Assembly: GCA_024742575.1 (NCBI GenBank)
Contig: JANSYF010000013.1
Span: 1 to 64,000, forward strand
Direction of reading: 5' to 3'
DNA: 64,000 nt
Source of the DNA: Paracoccaceae bacterium
Lineage (GTDB): Bacteria > Pseudomonadota > Alphaproteobacteria > Rhodobacterales > Rhodobacteraceae
The stretch's first letter is position 1; the number at the start of each line of letters is the position of its first letter. Position numbers and translations under genes: made by a program. Positions 34,813 to 43,610 of this stretch are shown here, in pieces. The notes under the pieces are model-generated. The model did not search any database and was not told the DNA's origin. It worked only from the letters and a program-made list of their open reading frames with translations.

Positions 34813-36326
34813 CAGATGGCCTTTCCGCGCAGACGCCCAAAAGCCCGCTTGATGAAGGGGATCTGGCTCATGATGAGGGCAATGTTCAAAAGCAGCAAGA
34901 CACTTGCGACGGGGCGGGATGCAAAGACAAAGATGTCCCCACCCGAGATGAGCATTGAGCGGCGGAAGGTTTCGTCAAACAACCCGCCGAGGATCACGCC
35001 GATCACCAGTGGCGCAATCGGGAATTTTAACAGGTTCATGAAATAGGCGACAAATCCGACGCCGAGCATCAGGTAGAGATCGTTGATGCCCCCGCCCACG
35101 CTAAACGACCCGATGGTGGTCAGCACCATGACTATGGGCAGGAACACGACCTGCGGGATGCGCAGAATTTTCATGAATACACGGGCGGTGAACAGGCCCA
35201 TGATGAACATGGTGAAGGATGCCAGCAGCATGATCGCGACAACGCGCAGGATGATTTCGGGATCGATGGTGGGGCCGGGAATGATGTTGTTGATCTTGAA
35301 TGCACCCATCAAGGCGGCCGCAGGGGGTGAGCCAGGGATGCCGAGGACCAAAAGCGGGATCAACGCGCCGCCGATGCAGGCATTGTTCGCGGTTTCGGAG
35401 GACAACAGCCCCTCAAGGCTGCCTTTGCCGAATTGGTCCCCCTCTTTGGAGACGGTTTTACCTACGCCGTAGCTGACCCAGCCGGCGACGTCTTCACCCA
35501 CTCCTGGGAGCGCTCCGACGCCTGTGCCAATCACGCCAGAACGGGTGATCGTGGGCAAATACCTTTTCACGGATTTGAAATTCGGCAGGATGCGCCCCTT
35601 CACTTGGGCCATTTTGCCGATCTCCATATGCCGCATGCCTTCGATGATTTGCGGCACCGCGAAGGCGCCCATCAAGACAGGTACGACCTGAAAGCCCGAC
35701 AACATGTAGGACCAGCCGAAGGTGTAGCGCGGCTCGCTCAGCAGAGGGTCAAGCCCCACCATCGCCATCGCCAGCCCGATCAGCCCTGCGATCCAGCCTT
35801 TGACGACCAGATCTTCAGACATCAGCGTGCCCGACAGGAGGATCCCGAACAGCGCCAAGAGGGCTTTTTCAGGGCTGGCGATGTTCTTTGATAAAAGCAG
35901 CAGAACCCACACAAATACCAAAAGGGCAATCGTGCCGATTAGCGTCCCGATAAAACTGGCGGTGGTGGTCAGGCCCAAGGCCTCTCCCCCGCGACCTTCT
36001 TTGGCGAGCGGATAACCGTCCATCGCCGTCGCCGCGGACGCCGCCGTGCCGGGGATATTCAGAAGGATCGATGGATAAGACCCGCCATAAATCGCACCCA
36101 CATAAGCGCCAAGTAGCGCAATCAGGGAATAATCCAGCGGAATTTTATTGCCAAAAAAGCCGGTCAGTATGGTTACTGCCAACGTCGCCGTAAGGCCCGG
36201 CAAGGCACCAAATGTGATGCCTAGGAAGACCGAGGTTATCAGGTAGGCGTAGGTCAAAGGGTCTGCCACCAGCGCATAAAATGCGCCGCCAAAACCGGAT
36301 AACTGGGTCAGAACAAAGTCCATCAT
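34812..36326 (-). CDS. Tripartite tricarboxylate transporter large permease (TctA family)
   Basis: A 504-aa membrane protein with about 11-12 helices. The family motif GITFGALPGLTATLAVTILTGFF lies near the N-terminus and its relative GTGVGALPGVGEDVAGWVSYG in the middle. Such transporters import carboxylates with a periplasmic binding protein. Start ATG at 36326 overlaps the TctB-like gene (ATGA). The operon partners suggest a sugar acid or lactone as cargo. Confidence 0.92.
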   Translation of the reverse strand: MMDFVLTQLSGFGGAFYALVADPLTYAYLITSVFLGITFGALPGLTATLAVTILTGFFGNKIPLDYSLIALLGAYVGAIYGGSYPSILLNIPGTAASAATAMDGYPLAKEGRGGEALGLTTTASFIGTLIGTIALLVFVWVLLLLSKNIASPEKALLALFGILLSGTLMSEDLVVKGWIAGLIGLAMAMVGLDPLLSEPRYTFGWSYMLSGFQVVPVLMGAFAVPQIIEGMRHMEIGKMAQVKGRILPNFKSVKRYLPTITRSGVIGTGVGALPGVGEDVAGWVSYGVGKTVSKEGDQFGKGSLEGLLSSETANNACIGGALIPLLVLGIPGSPPAAALMGAFKINNIIPGPTIDPEIILRVVAIMLLASFTMFIMGLFTARVFMKILRIPQVVFLPIVMVLTTIGSFSVGGGINDLYLMLGVGFVAYFMNLLKFPIAPLVIGVILGGLFDETFRRSMLISGGDIFVFASRPVASVLLLLNIALIMSQIPFIKRAFGRLRGKAI

Positions 36327-37081
36327 GATCTCCAGAGGGGACGCAGAGTGACGTAATAATGGTACTCGATTTGGCTAAAGATGATGCCGCCACGATTGGG
36401 CACATTCTGGCGGAACCCGAAGGCCATGGCGCAGACGAGAATAAGCGGTGCTGCCACTGCCAGGACGGGCACAATGCGCAACACGCGATCGCCTTTTGCG
36501 TTGATCATCACGAAAACTGTGAGCACGGCCCACAGCACAAGCGTCACGCCATCATCGTCATGCGCCCCCCATTCAGCTTGCGGCAAATGGGCGATCATCG
36601 CGTAGATCCCAGCAAGGGCCACAACAAAAGCGGCCAGCAGCATGCGTTGCGCATGGCCTTTGTAGAACCCGAAAATCAGCGCCGTAATCAGCAGCCCGCT
36701 ACAGGCGACAAAATCAACTCGCGGGACCAATCCGGCGACGTAAAAGAACAAAATGATACCGATGGTGGTAAAGCGCAAAGTCTCAGCGCTGTTCCAACCG
36801 ATACCGATACCGCTCAGGGAACGTTTGGCGCCGCCTGCCTTGATCGCGATGACAAGCAGAACGACAGAAAGGATCAGCAAACAGGTGAAGATGCTCAAGG
36901 GCACAATCGCAGCCGAATTATACCAAGATGCCGAGGCCACACCGGCGCGGTTTCCACCCCAAAGCGGAATATCAAAAGTGCGCCACAGAAAAAACGCAGA
37001 TACGGCCATCAACACCAAAGCGCCCCAGAAATCACGGGCACGCAGAACTGCAAGCTCTTCAGGGGTGGTTTTGGTTTGCAT
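36323..37081 (-). CDS. Tripartite tricarboxylate transporter small subunit (TctB family)
   Basis: A 252-aa membrane protein with five or so hydrophobic segments, for example FWGALVLMAVSAFFLWRTFDIPLWG and SIFTCLLILSVVLLVIAI. It is longer than typical TctB (~150 aa): a further pair of helices with LRIVPVLAVAAPLILVCAMAFG and a tail ending LRPLWRS are present. It sits between the TctC- and TctA-like genes in the usual C-B-A order. Confidence 0.82.
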   Translation of the reverse strand: MQTKTTPEELAVLRARDFWGALVLMAVSAFFLWRTFDIPLWGGNRAGVASASWYNSAAIVPLSIFTCLLILSVVLLVIAIKAGGAKRSLSGIGIGWNSAETLRFTTIGIILFFYVAGLVPRVDFVACSGLLITALIFGFYKGHAQRMLLAAFVVALAGIYAMIAHLPQAEWGAHDDDGVTLVLWAVLTVFVMINAKGDRVLRIVPVLAVAAPLILVCAMAFGFRQNVPNRGGIIFSQIEYHYYVTLRPLWRS

Positions 37082-37163
37082 AGGCTGGCGTCCTGTGGGC
37101 TTTGTCGCACAAAGCGCGAGGAAAAGAGCCCCCGCGCTATGATATTATTCTAGAAAAACTGGC

Positions 37164-38171
37164 TTAGGGTTTTTCGATGCCGAGGCTCATTGGGTCGACT
37201 GTTGTCGCGCCCAGTTCCTGCAATGTGTAGGCAAAGTTCGCCTCAAGCGTGGCGAAGATCGCCTGTGCTTCTTCGCCGTACTGACCACCAACATCGTAAT
37301 TGTTGGCTGCGGCCCATTCGGCTACCACATCAGATGCGATTGCCATTTCAAACGCTTCACCCAAAGCGGATTTCACTTCGTCAGAAGCGGAATCGTGGAC
37401 CGCGAAACCAATCGCTTGCTTCAGCGGTAGATACGCATCCAGACCGTCATAGATGTCGAATGCAGATGGTACTGTCATGCCGCCGATTTCAGCGCTGTCT
37501 TCTGTCAACATCGCGAGGGGACGCAAAAGACCGCCTTCGATCAGGGCCGCTTGCTCAGCCAATGATGTAACAACCAATGCCACTTCGCCTGCAATCGCTG
37601 CTTCTTGACCCGGGGCAGAGCCACCGTAAGGCACGAAGAGGAATTCAGCATCCGCACCGTTCTGGATCGCGAGAAGGTTCAGGTGGTGAATGGAACCTGC
37701 ACCAGATGCCGCCGCAGGGATCGTTCCGGGGGCCGCTTTGGCCGCGTCAACGAGTTCCTGAAGGGTTGTGTATGGACTTTCAGCTGGAACGGAAATCAGA
37801 TCGGGCGAACCACCAACGATGAATGGATACCAGAAATCAAAGCGCTGGTCCCAGCCGCCTTGTACGGCTGCGGTGACGTTGGATTCAGACAGGCCGACCA
37901 AAGTGTATCCATCATCCGGCTGGTTTTGAACGTAGACCATGCCGTTCGAGCCAGCGACGCCGCCGGTCTGGTTGATAACGTTAATGGACACCGGAAGGTG
38001 CTTTTCCATTTCGGCCATGATCATGCGGTTAATGCTGTCTGTGCCGCCGCCGGCGCCCCATACAACAGCCGTTGTGATGTCGCGGAACGGATATTCCTGC
38101 GCGGATGTGGCGGTTGCCAAACCCGTGGCCAGAACAGCCGCTGTTACGATTCTCGTGATGCTAATCTTCAT
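37164..38171 (-). CDS. Tripartite tricarboxylate transporter binding protein (TctC/Bug family)
   Basis: A 335-aa periplasmic binding protein with signal peptide MKISITRIVTAAVLATGLATATSA. The mature part starts with YPFRDITTAVVWGAGGGTDSINRM, a Bug-family ligand loop, and contains TLQELVDAAKAAPGTIPAAASGAGS. GGGAGGACC precedes the ATG at 38171; an upstream in-frame ATG lacks such a site. It is first in the minus-strand operon and divergent from the dehydrogenase gene. The ligand is not deducible but should be a carboxylate. Confidence 0.9.
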   Translation of the reverse strand: MKISITRIVTAAVLATGLATATSAQEYPFRDITTAVVWGAGGGTDSINRMIMAEMEKHLPVSINVINQTGGVAGSNGMVYVQNQPDDGYTLVGLSESNVTAAVQGGWDQRFDFWYPFIVGGSPDLISVPAESPYTTLQELVDAAKAAPGTIPAAASGAGSIHHLNLLAIQNGADAEFLFVPYGGSAPGQEAAIAGEVALVVTSLAEQAALIEGGLLRPLAMLTEDSAEIGGMTVPSAFDIYDGLDAYLPLKQAIGFAVHDSASDEVKSALGEAFEMAIASDVVAEWAAANNYDVGGQYGEEAQAIFATLEANFAYTLQELGATTVDPMSLGIEKP

Positions 38172-38222
38172 TTTGGTGGTCCTCCCAGACGTAAGGTGTT
38201 TGTTGTTGCATTTCATTGCGTA

Positions 38223-38238
38223 TGCATTAAATGATGCA
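38223..38238. promoter_or_regulatory. Candidate GntR-family operator in the divergent promoter region
   Basis: TGCATTAAATGATGCA is an inverted repeat (TGCAT/ATGCA, 6-bp spacer) in the 133-bp divergent gap. A related TTGCATTTCATTGCG lies just left of it. FCD-type GntR proteins bind such short palindromes and the cluster encodes one at 40424-41101. Confidence 0.5.
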
Positions 38239-38304
38239 CTGTCAACTTTCGGTTTAGATTTTTCTGAAAGTCGCGGAACTTACGGAAAAGAGACGAGGGT
38301 CGAA

Positions 38305-39396
38305 ATGAAGAACACTTTTAACATCGCAGTCTTCCATGGTGACGGTATTGGCCCTGAAATTATGGGGCCCACGATCGATATTGTTGCGCGGATGGCAGCA
38401 GCATCGCAGAGTTATGACTTAACGTTCAAAGATGCGCCTGCTGGCGCTGCTCATTATGCGAAGACAGGCGAATCACTGCCTGATGCGTCGATGGAAACGG
38501 CCCGAAACGCCGATGCGATCTTGCTGTCTGCGATGGGCTTGCCGAATGTGCGTTACAAAGACGGTACGGAAATTTCGCCTCAGATTGACCTGCGCAAAGC
38601 CCTGACACTTTTTGCAGGTGTGCGCCCCGTAACCGTGCGCAAGGGCCAACGCACTCCGTTGAATATGCCCGCGGGCAAAGAGATTGATTTTGTGCTGATC
38701 CGCGAAAGCACCGAAGGTCTGTTTCATTCCCAAGGTTGCGGCGTCGTCACTGGAAACGAAGCCCGCGAGACCCTCTTGATCACGCGCGACATATCCGAAA
38801 AACTGTTCCGCTTTGCTTTTGATCTGGCCAAGACCCGCAAACAGGAAGGCCGTGGGCCGGGCAAAGTCACCTGCGTGGACAAGGCCAATGTGTTCCGAGC
38901 CTTCGCGTTCTTCCGCGAGATGTTTGACGCCGAGGCTGCAAAACACCCCGACCTTGCCGCAGACCACGCCTATGTGGATGCGACGGCCCTGTGGATGGTA
39001 CAAAAGCCGTGGGACTTTGACGTGATGGTAACGGAAAACATGTTCGGTGATATTCTATCTGATCTAGGTGCGGGCCTGATGGGCGGCCTTGGGCTCGCGC
39101 CGTCCGCTGATATTGGCCTTGAACATGCAGTGTTCCAACCGTGCCATGGCTCTGCCCCCGATATCGCGGGCCAAGGCCTTGCCAATCCGTTTGCGATGAT
39201 CCTGTCAGCGGCGATGATGCTCGACTGGCTCGGGATTAAACATAACAATGTCGCGATGCGCGATGATGGCAAACGCCTGCGCGAAGCGGTCGAAGATGTT
39301 GTGGCCCGCGGTGACGTTCTCACCCGTGATCTCGGTGGTAACGTCGGAACGGATGCCGCGGCACATGCGGTTCTTGATACGTTATTTGTGTCATGA
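38305..39396 (+). CDS. Isocitrate/isopropylmalate dehydrogenase family protein
   Basis: A 363-aa beta-decarboxylating dehydrogenase. Family features: NIAVFHGDGIGPEIM, the substrate-arginine region DLRKALTLFAGVRPV, ENMFGDILSDLGAGLMGGLG (Mg-binding Asp), and PCHGSAPDIAGQGLANPFAMILSAAMML (cofactor site). With OtnK/OtnC neighbours and no leucine genes nearby it probably oxidises a 2-hydroxy or 3-hydroxy sugar acid. The ATG at 38305 follows ACGAGGGTCGAA; the longer frame upstream runs through the divergent tctC gene and is rejected. Confidence 0.83.
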   Translation: MKNTFNIAVFHGDGIGPEIMGPTIDIVARMAAASQSYDLTFKDAPAGAAHYAKTGESLPDASMETARNADAILLSAMGLPNVRYKDGTEISPQIDLRKALTLFAGVRPVTVRKGQRTPLNMPAGKEIDFVLIRESTEGLFHSQGCGVVTGNEARETLLITRDISEKLFRFAFDLAKTRKQEGRGPGKVTCVDKANVFRAFAFFREMFDAEAAKHPDLAADHAYVDATALWMVQKPWDFDVMVTENMFGDILSDLGAGLMGGLGLAPSADIGLEHAVFQPCHGSAPDIAGQGLANPFAMILSAAMMLDWLGIKHNNVAMRDDGKRLREAVEDVVARGDVLTRDLGGNVGTDAAAHAVLDTLFVS

Positions 39397-40427
39397 AGAC
39401 AGGCGGTGCCAAACTGCGGGTCGCCTGTGTCGGAGCCGGATATTTTAGCCAGTTCCACTACGGCAGTTGGGCACGGATGCAGGGCGTGGACTTGGTCGCG
39501 TCCTGCAATCGTGACATCGACAAAGCCCGCGCGACGGGCTTGCCCGCCTACAGCGATCTCAACGCCATGATCGCCGAACAAGCGCCCGATCTGTTGGATG
39601 TGATCCTCCCCCCCGTGGCCCATGCAGCAACGATCCGCACCGCGTTGGCTGCGGGGATCAAATGGATCATCTGCCAAAAGCCTTTCTGCAACGACCTGTC
39701 CGAAGGCCAAGCCATCACCGCCGAGGCCGAGGCCGCAGGTGCCACCATTGTTATCCATGAAAATTTCCGGTTCCAACCATGGTACCGTGTCATCAAAACT
39801 GCGATCGAAATCGGCAAAATCGGGCGTGTCCGTCAGCTGACGTTCCGGTTGCGCCCCGGTGATGGCCAAGGGCCGGATGCCTACCTCGCGCGGCAGCCCT
39901 ATTTCCAAGAAATGCCCAAATTCCTAATCCATGAAACCGGCGTGCATTGGGTAGATACATTCCGGTATCTGCTGGGCGATCCCACGTCGGTCTATGCAGA
40001 CCTTCGCCGCGAAAACCCCGTGATCGCCGGAGAAGACGCGGGCTACGTGGTTTTTGATCATTCGGACGGCGTACGCGCTGTGTTCGATGCCAACCGCACG
40101 CTCGATCATGCCGCTGACAACCTGCGCCGCACCATGGGGGAAGCCTTGGTTGAAGGCACGGAAGGGACACTCTCGTTGGCAGGCGATGGATCCGTCACCC
40201 TGCGCGCGTTTCACAGTCAGGATCATACGGTCCTGTCCCCGCCTGACACATGGGACGGTTTTGGCGGTGATTGCGTGCATGCTTTGCAAAGCCATGTGGT
40301 GTCAGGCATATTGCGGGGAACAGCGATCGAAAACACGGCCCGCGACTATTTGGCTGTCGTCGAAATAGAGAATGCTATCTACGCCTCATCCGAGGTGGGC
40401 CGTAAAATCGAGTTGGGCACCACATGA
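39393..40427 (+). CDS. Gfo/Idh/MocA-family oxidoreductase
   Basis: A 344-aa NAD(P)-dependent sugar dehydrogenase-like protein. The N-terminal Rossmann domain opens RVACVGAGYFSQFHYG; the dinucleotide-binding WIICQKPFCNDLSEG contains the conserved Lys of EKP (here QKP). ETGVHWVDTFRYLLGD gives the catalytic-type His in the C-terminal domain. It overlaps both neighbours by 4 bp. It likely oxidises a sugar, polyol or lactone precursor in the same pathway. Confidence 0.87.
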   Translation: MKTGGAKLRVACVGAGYFSQFHYGSWARMQGVDLVASCNRDIDKARATGLPAYSDLNAMIAEQAPDLLDVILPPVAHAATIRTALAAGIKWIICQKPFCNDLSEGQAITAEAEAAGATIVIHENFRFQPWYRVIKTAIEIGKIGRVRQLTFRLRPGDGQGPDAYLARQPYFQEMPKFLIHETGVHWVDTFRYLLGDPTSVYADLRRENPVIAGEDAGYVVFDHSDGVRAVFDANRTLDHAADNLRRTMGEALVEGTEGTLSLAGDGSVTLRAFHSQDHTVLSPPDTWDGFGGDCVHALQSHVVSGILRGTAIENTARDYLAVVEIENAIYASSEVGRKIELGTT

Positions 40428-41101
40428 ACAAAGTTCTCCGAAAGCAGATGAGCAGCTCGCAACGTGCATTGCTCGAGCTTCGTGAAAAGATTTTCTCTGG
40501 CGAACTCGCACCGGGGTCAGACCATCTTGAATCTGAACTCGCCGATCAGTTGAACATGTCCCGCACCCCCGTCCGAGAGGCGGTTTTGATGCTCGAAGGT
40601 CAAGGTCTGCTCGAATTGCGTCCGCGCAAGGGCATTCGGGTGGTCCCGTTGTCGCCCGATGATATGCAAGAAATCTATGATGTCTTGACGGAACTCGAAA
40701 GCCTTGCAGCGGAATGCGCGGCAAAGGCGATGCACAAAGAAGAAGACCTACGTCGGCTGTCGAACGCTATTGACGATATGGACGTGGCCATCGCCAATAA
40801 CGACTTGGACGCTTGGGCGGACGCCGATGACAGGTTTCACACGGAACTGGTCCGGCTTGGGGGGAACAGTCGGGTCAATTCAATCGTCCATATGATGAGT
40901 GACCAAGTGCGGCGCGCGCGTATGACGACGCTCTTTATGCGCCCACTGCCGACGAAGTCCAACGAGGATCATCGTCAAGTGTACGACGCAATCAAAAACG
41001 GCGACCCACAGACTGCCCGCAATACACACCGCGATCACCGGTTGCATGCCAAAACGATCATCGTTGAATTGCTGAAGAAACACCGCTTGCGTTTTCTTTA
41101 A
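40424..41101 (+). CDS. GntR-family (FCD) transcriptional regulator
   Basis: A 225-aa regulator. The N-terminal winged HTH includes LREKIFSGELAPGSDHLESELADQLNMSRTPVREAVLMLEGQGLLELRPRKGIRV; the C-terminal FCD domain has the metal-binding pattern D..FH..LV...GN and HRDHRLHAK. It ends the plus-strand operon and is the obvious controller of both divergent units, sensing a sugar acid or intermediate. Confidence 0.92.
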   Translation: MNKVLRKQMSSSQRALLELREKIFSGELAPGSDHLESELADQLNMSRTPVREAVLMLEGQGLLELRPRKGIRVVPLSPDDMQEIYDVLTELESLAAECAAKAMHKEEDLRRLSNAIDDMDVAIANNDLDAWADADDRFHTELVRLGGNSRVNSIVHMMSDQVRRARMTTLFMRPLPTKSNEDHRQVYDAIKNGDPQTARNTHRDHRLHAKTIIVELLKKHRLRFL

Positions 41102-41443
41102 ATCCAGAGCTCACACCACATCATTCTATCGTCTGAGATGGCGCTAAAGTTGTCGCTAACGTACGCACGAAGTCACCTGACGTGGAGTCCCTATTGGGGA
41201 TTGATAGAAAGAGCCGCCTGCCAACAGGACGGACATTCGCGTCGCATGCACTCCCAGAAGAAGGTGGCAGATCAGATCGTTAGATCTCAGATCAAACAAG
41301 ACCCGTGCGTTAGATCAGTTTCAAAATGCAGACCTTCTTGCAGCTTGCAGCGTCCGGCATTAAGGGCTTAAATCCGCCTTTCGTTATCGGCTGTTCAGGC
41401 TTTGTGGACGTCCCGAAACCCGCACGCGTCGCTCTAAATCGAA
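41102..41443. other. Gene-free interval right of the acid-sugar cluster
   Basis: About 340 bp with no supported reading frame or RNA gene. It mirrors the gene-free interval left of the cluster in length. Nothing recognisable apart from the terminator that follows. Confidence 0.5.
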
Positions 41444-41469
41444 ACCGCCCGAGGTTTCCCCCGGGCGGT
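41444..41469 (-). terminator. Hairpin terminator of the nucleoside importer operon
   Basis: ACCGCCCG (41444-41451) and CGGGCGGT (41462-41469) form an 8-bp stem 44 bp beyond the BMP-protein stop. On the minus strand TTTCGATTTAG follows, a weak U-tract. Confidence 0.7.
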
Positions 41470-41512
41470 CTGTGTGGCTCGCAATCCCGGCATCTGCCGG
41501 ACGCTCCCGAAA

Positions 41513-42616
41513 TCAGTTCGGGATGTCTCCGGTGATGCCTTCGATGTAGAAGTTCATGCCCAGAAGCGTGCCGTCGTCTGAGGTTTCGCCTTCAGCCAAC
41601 CATGCGCTGCCGTCCTGCTTGTTCATCGGGCCGGTGAAGGGGTGGTAATCACCCGCGGTGATCGCGTCGATCATCGCTTGTGCTTCGGCCTTCACGTCAT
41701 CTGGGATGGCGTCGTTCATTTCGCCGATCACCACTTCGCCCTCGGGCATACCCGCCCAGCTATCGACCTGTTCGTAGGTGCCATCCATCAACGCGCCGAC
41801 GCGCTTGACGTAATAGGGCGACCATTCGTCGATGATCGAGGCGATACGCGCACCCGGAGTGCCGTCGTCATTGGTGGTAAAGGCTGCCATGTCGGACGCC
41901 TGACCAAAGCCCCATGCCTTGCCGCCTTCCTTGGCGATCTCGGCAAGCGGTGCGGTGGAGTCGGTGTGCGCGGTGATCACGTCGACGCCCTGATCAAGCA
42001 TGGCGCGTGCCGCGTCTGCCTCTTTCGCCGGGTCGAACCATGTGTACGCCCAGGTCACCACCAGTTCCACATCCGGGTTCGCCAGCTTGGCGTGGTGGTA
42101 GTAGGAATTGATGCCCATGATCACTTCGGGGATCGGGAAGGAGGCGATGTAACCGATCTTGTTGGTCTGGGTCATCTTGCCTGCGATGTGGCCGACCACG
42201 GCACGGCCTTCGTAGAAGCGCGCGTTGTAGGTGGACACGTTCGGATGCTCGCGCTTGTAGCCGGTGGAATGCTCGAACTTCACATCAGGGAACTTGGCCG
42301 CGACATTGTTGGTCGGGTCCATGTAGCCAAAGGAGGTGGTGAAGATGATGTTGCAACCCGACAGCGCCATCTGGGTGATGACACGCTCGGCATCGGCACC
42401 TTCTGGCACGCTTTCCTGCCATGCGATTTCAACCTTGTCGCCGTACTCTTCCTTGACGGCCAACGCGCCCTGATGGTGCTGATAGGTCCAGCCACCGTCG
42501 CCGATGGGGCCGACATAGACAAAGCATGCCTTGGTTACGTCTTGCGCCATGGCGGGTGCGCCGAAGGCCAGTGTCAGGCCTGCGGCAGCGGTCGCAAGTA
42601 GGGTTCTGCGGATCAT
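41513..42616 (-). CDS. BMP-family nucleoside ABC transporter binding protein
   Basis: A 367-aa PnrA/Bmp-family binding protein. The signal peptide MIRRTLLATAAAGLTLAFGAPAMA is followed by KACFVYVGPIGDGGWTYQHHQG; the ligand region includes FTTSFGYMDPTNNVAAKFP and VITAHTDSTAP. GGGAG precedes the ATG at 42616; earlier in-frame ATGs would precede the signal peptide. Relatives bind purine nucleosides, which fits the xanthine dehydrogenase genes at the head of this operon. Confidence 0.9.
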   Translation of the reverse strand: MIRRTLLATAAAGLTLAFGAPAMAQDVTKACFVYVGPIGDGGWTYQHHQGALAVKEEYGDKVEIAWQESVPEGADAERVITQMALSGCNIIFTTSFGYMDPTNNVAAKFPDVKFEHSTGYKREHPNVSTYNARFYEGRAVVGHIAGKMTQTNKIGYIASFPIPEVIMGINSYYHHAKLANPDVELVVTWAYTWFDPAKEADAARAMLDQGVDVITAHTDSTAPLAEIAKEGGKAWGFGQASDMAAFTTNDDGTPGARIASIIDEWSPYYVKRVGALMDGTYEQVDSWAGMPEGEVVIGEMNDAIPDDVKAEAQAMIDAITAGDYHPFTGPMNKQDGSAWLAEGETSDDGTLLGMNFYIEGITGDIPN

Positions 42617-42677
42617 AGATAGTCTCCCGGTTGGTGGGGCGGCAGTCGCCCCGTTTGAGTGAGTGCGCCCGGTCGTG

Positions 42678-43610
42678 TCACCGGGTCGCGTGAAAGGTCT
42701 GTCCAAGATTCGCGGGCGCATCATGACTGCTGCCGCTGCGGTTGGACGATATGAAAACAAGCACGAGGATCGTTATCAGATAGGGCGACATGGACAAGTA
42801 TTGCACGCCCCATGTCAGACCCGCAGCTTGCAGATTGAGTTGCAGCACGGTGATGCCGCCGAAAAGATAGGCACCGACCAGAACGCGCCCCGCGCGCCAG
42901 CTGGCAAAGACCACGATGGCGAGCGCAATCCAACCCGCACCAGCGGTCATGCCTTCGGTCCATTGCGGCACGCGCACAAGGCTGAGGTAAGCGCCGCCCA
43001 GCCCGGCACAGGCCCCGCCGAACATGATTGCAAGCAGGCGCACGCGGATCACCTTGTAGCCCAAGGCGTGCGCGCTTTCGTGGCTTTCGCCGACGGCGCG
43101 CAGGATTAGTCCGGCGCGGGTGTATTTCAGAAACGCCCAGACGGCGACCACAATACACAGGCTCAGATACACCATGATGTCGTGGGAAAAAAGCATCCGA
43201 CCCACCACGGGAAGGTCGCTTAGGATAGGAATGTCGAGCTTGGGCAGGGTGACGGTTTTCTGCCCCTCATAGGGTTTTCCCAACAGCGACGACAGCCCCA
43301 GACCAACAAGCGTCAACCCCAGCCCAGTTGCGACCTGGTTCGACAAGAACACTTGCGTCAGAACGCCAAACGCCAACGATAGCACTGCACCTGCGATGGC
43401 TGCGGTGGCAAAGCCCAGCAGGGGTGCCCCGGTGTTGATCGCGACGATAAAGCCGATCACAGCGCCGGTGATCATCATGCCTTCGACGCCAAGGTTCAGA
43501 ACGCCGGACTTCTCGACCACCATTTCCCCGATGGCGGCCAGCAGGATCGGCGTGGCCGAGACCATAATCGACGCAACGAGAAGAATTGGATTGATGCTGC
43601 TCAGGTCCAT
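42678..43610 (-). CDS. Nucleoside ABC transporter permease (NupQ/BmpC type)
   Basis: A 310-aa permease of the branched-chain/ribose-like class with about 8-9 helices. The family motif EMVVEKSGVLNLGVEGMMITGAVIGF is near the N-terminus and RAVGESHESAHALGYKVIRVRLLAIMFGG is the cytoplasmic coupling loop. It follows the 3-TM small gene, overlapping it by 10 bp. It pairs with the permease at 43903-44991. Confidence 0.9.
   Translation of the reverse strand: MDLSSINPILLVASIMVSATPILLAAIGEMVVEKSGVLNLGVEGMMITGAVIGFIVAINTGAPLLGFATAAIAGAVLSLAFGVLTQVFLSNQVATGLGLTLVGLGLSSLLGKPYEGQKTVTLPKLDIPILSDLPVVGRMLFSHDIMVYLSLCIVVAVWAFLKYTRAGLILRAVGESHESAHALGYKVIRVRLLAIMFGGACAGLGGAYLSLVRVPQWTEGMTAGAGWIALAIVVFASWRAGRVLVGAYLFGGITVLQLNLQAAGLTWGVQYLSMSPYLITILVLVFISSNRSGSSHDAPANLGQTFHATR

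Noticed and set aside
36359-37153. 264-aa open frame on the plus strand
   Set aside because: Antisense to the TctB-like gene and lacking any family features.
37939-38304. N-terminal extension of the isopropylmalate-dehydrogenase-like protein
   Set aside because: It would run through the divergent tctC gene; the ATG at 38305 matches the family N-terminus.
41642-42601. 319-aa open frame on the plus strand
   Set aside because: Antisense to the BMP binding protein, which has a signal peptide and good start site.
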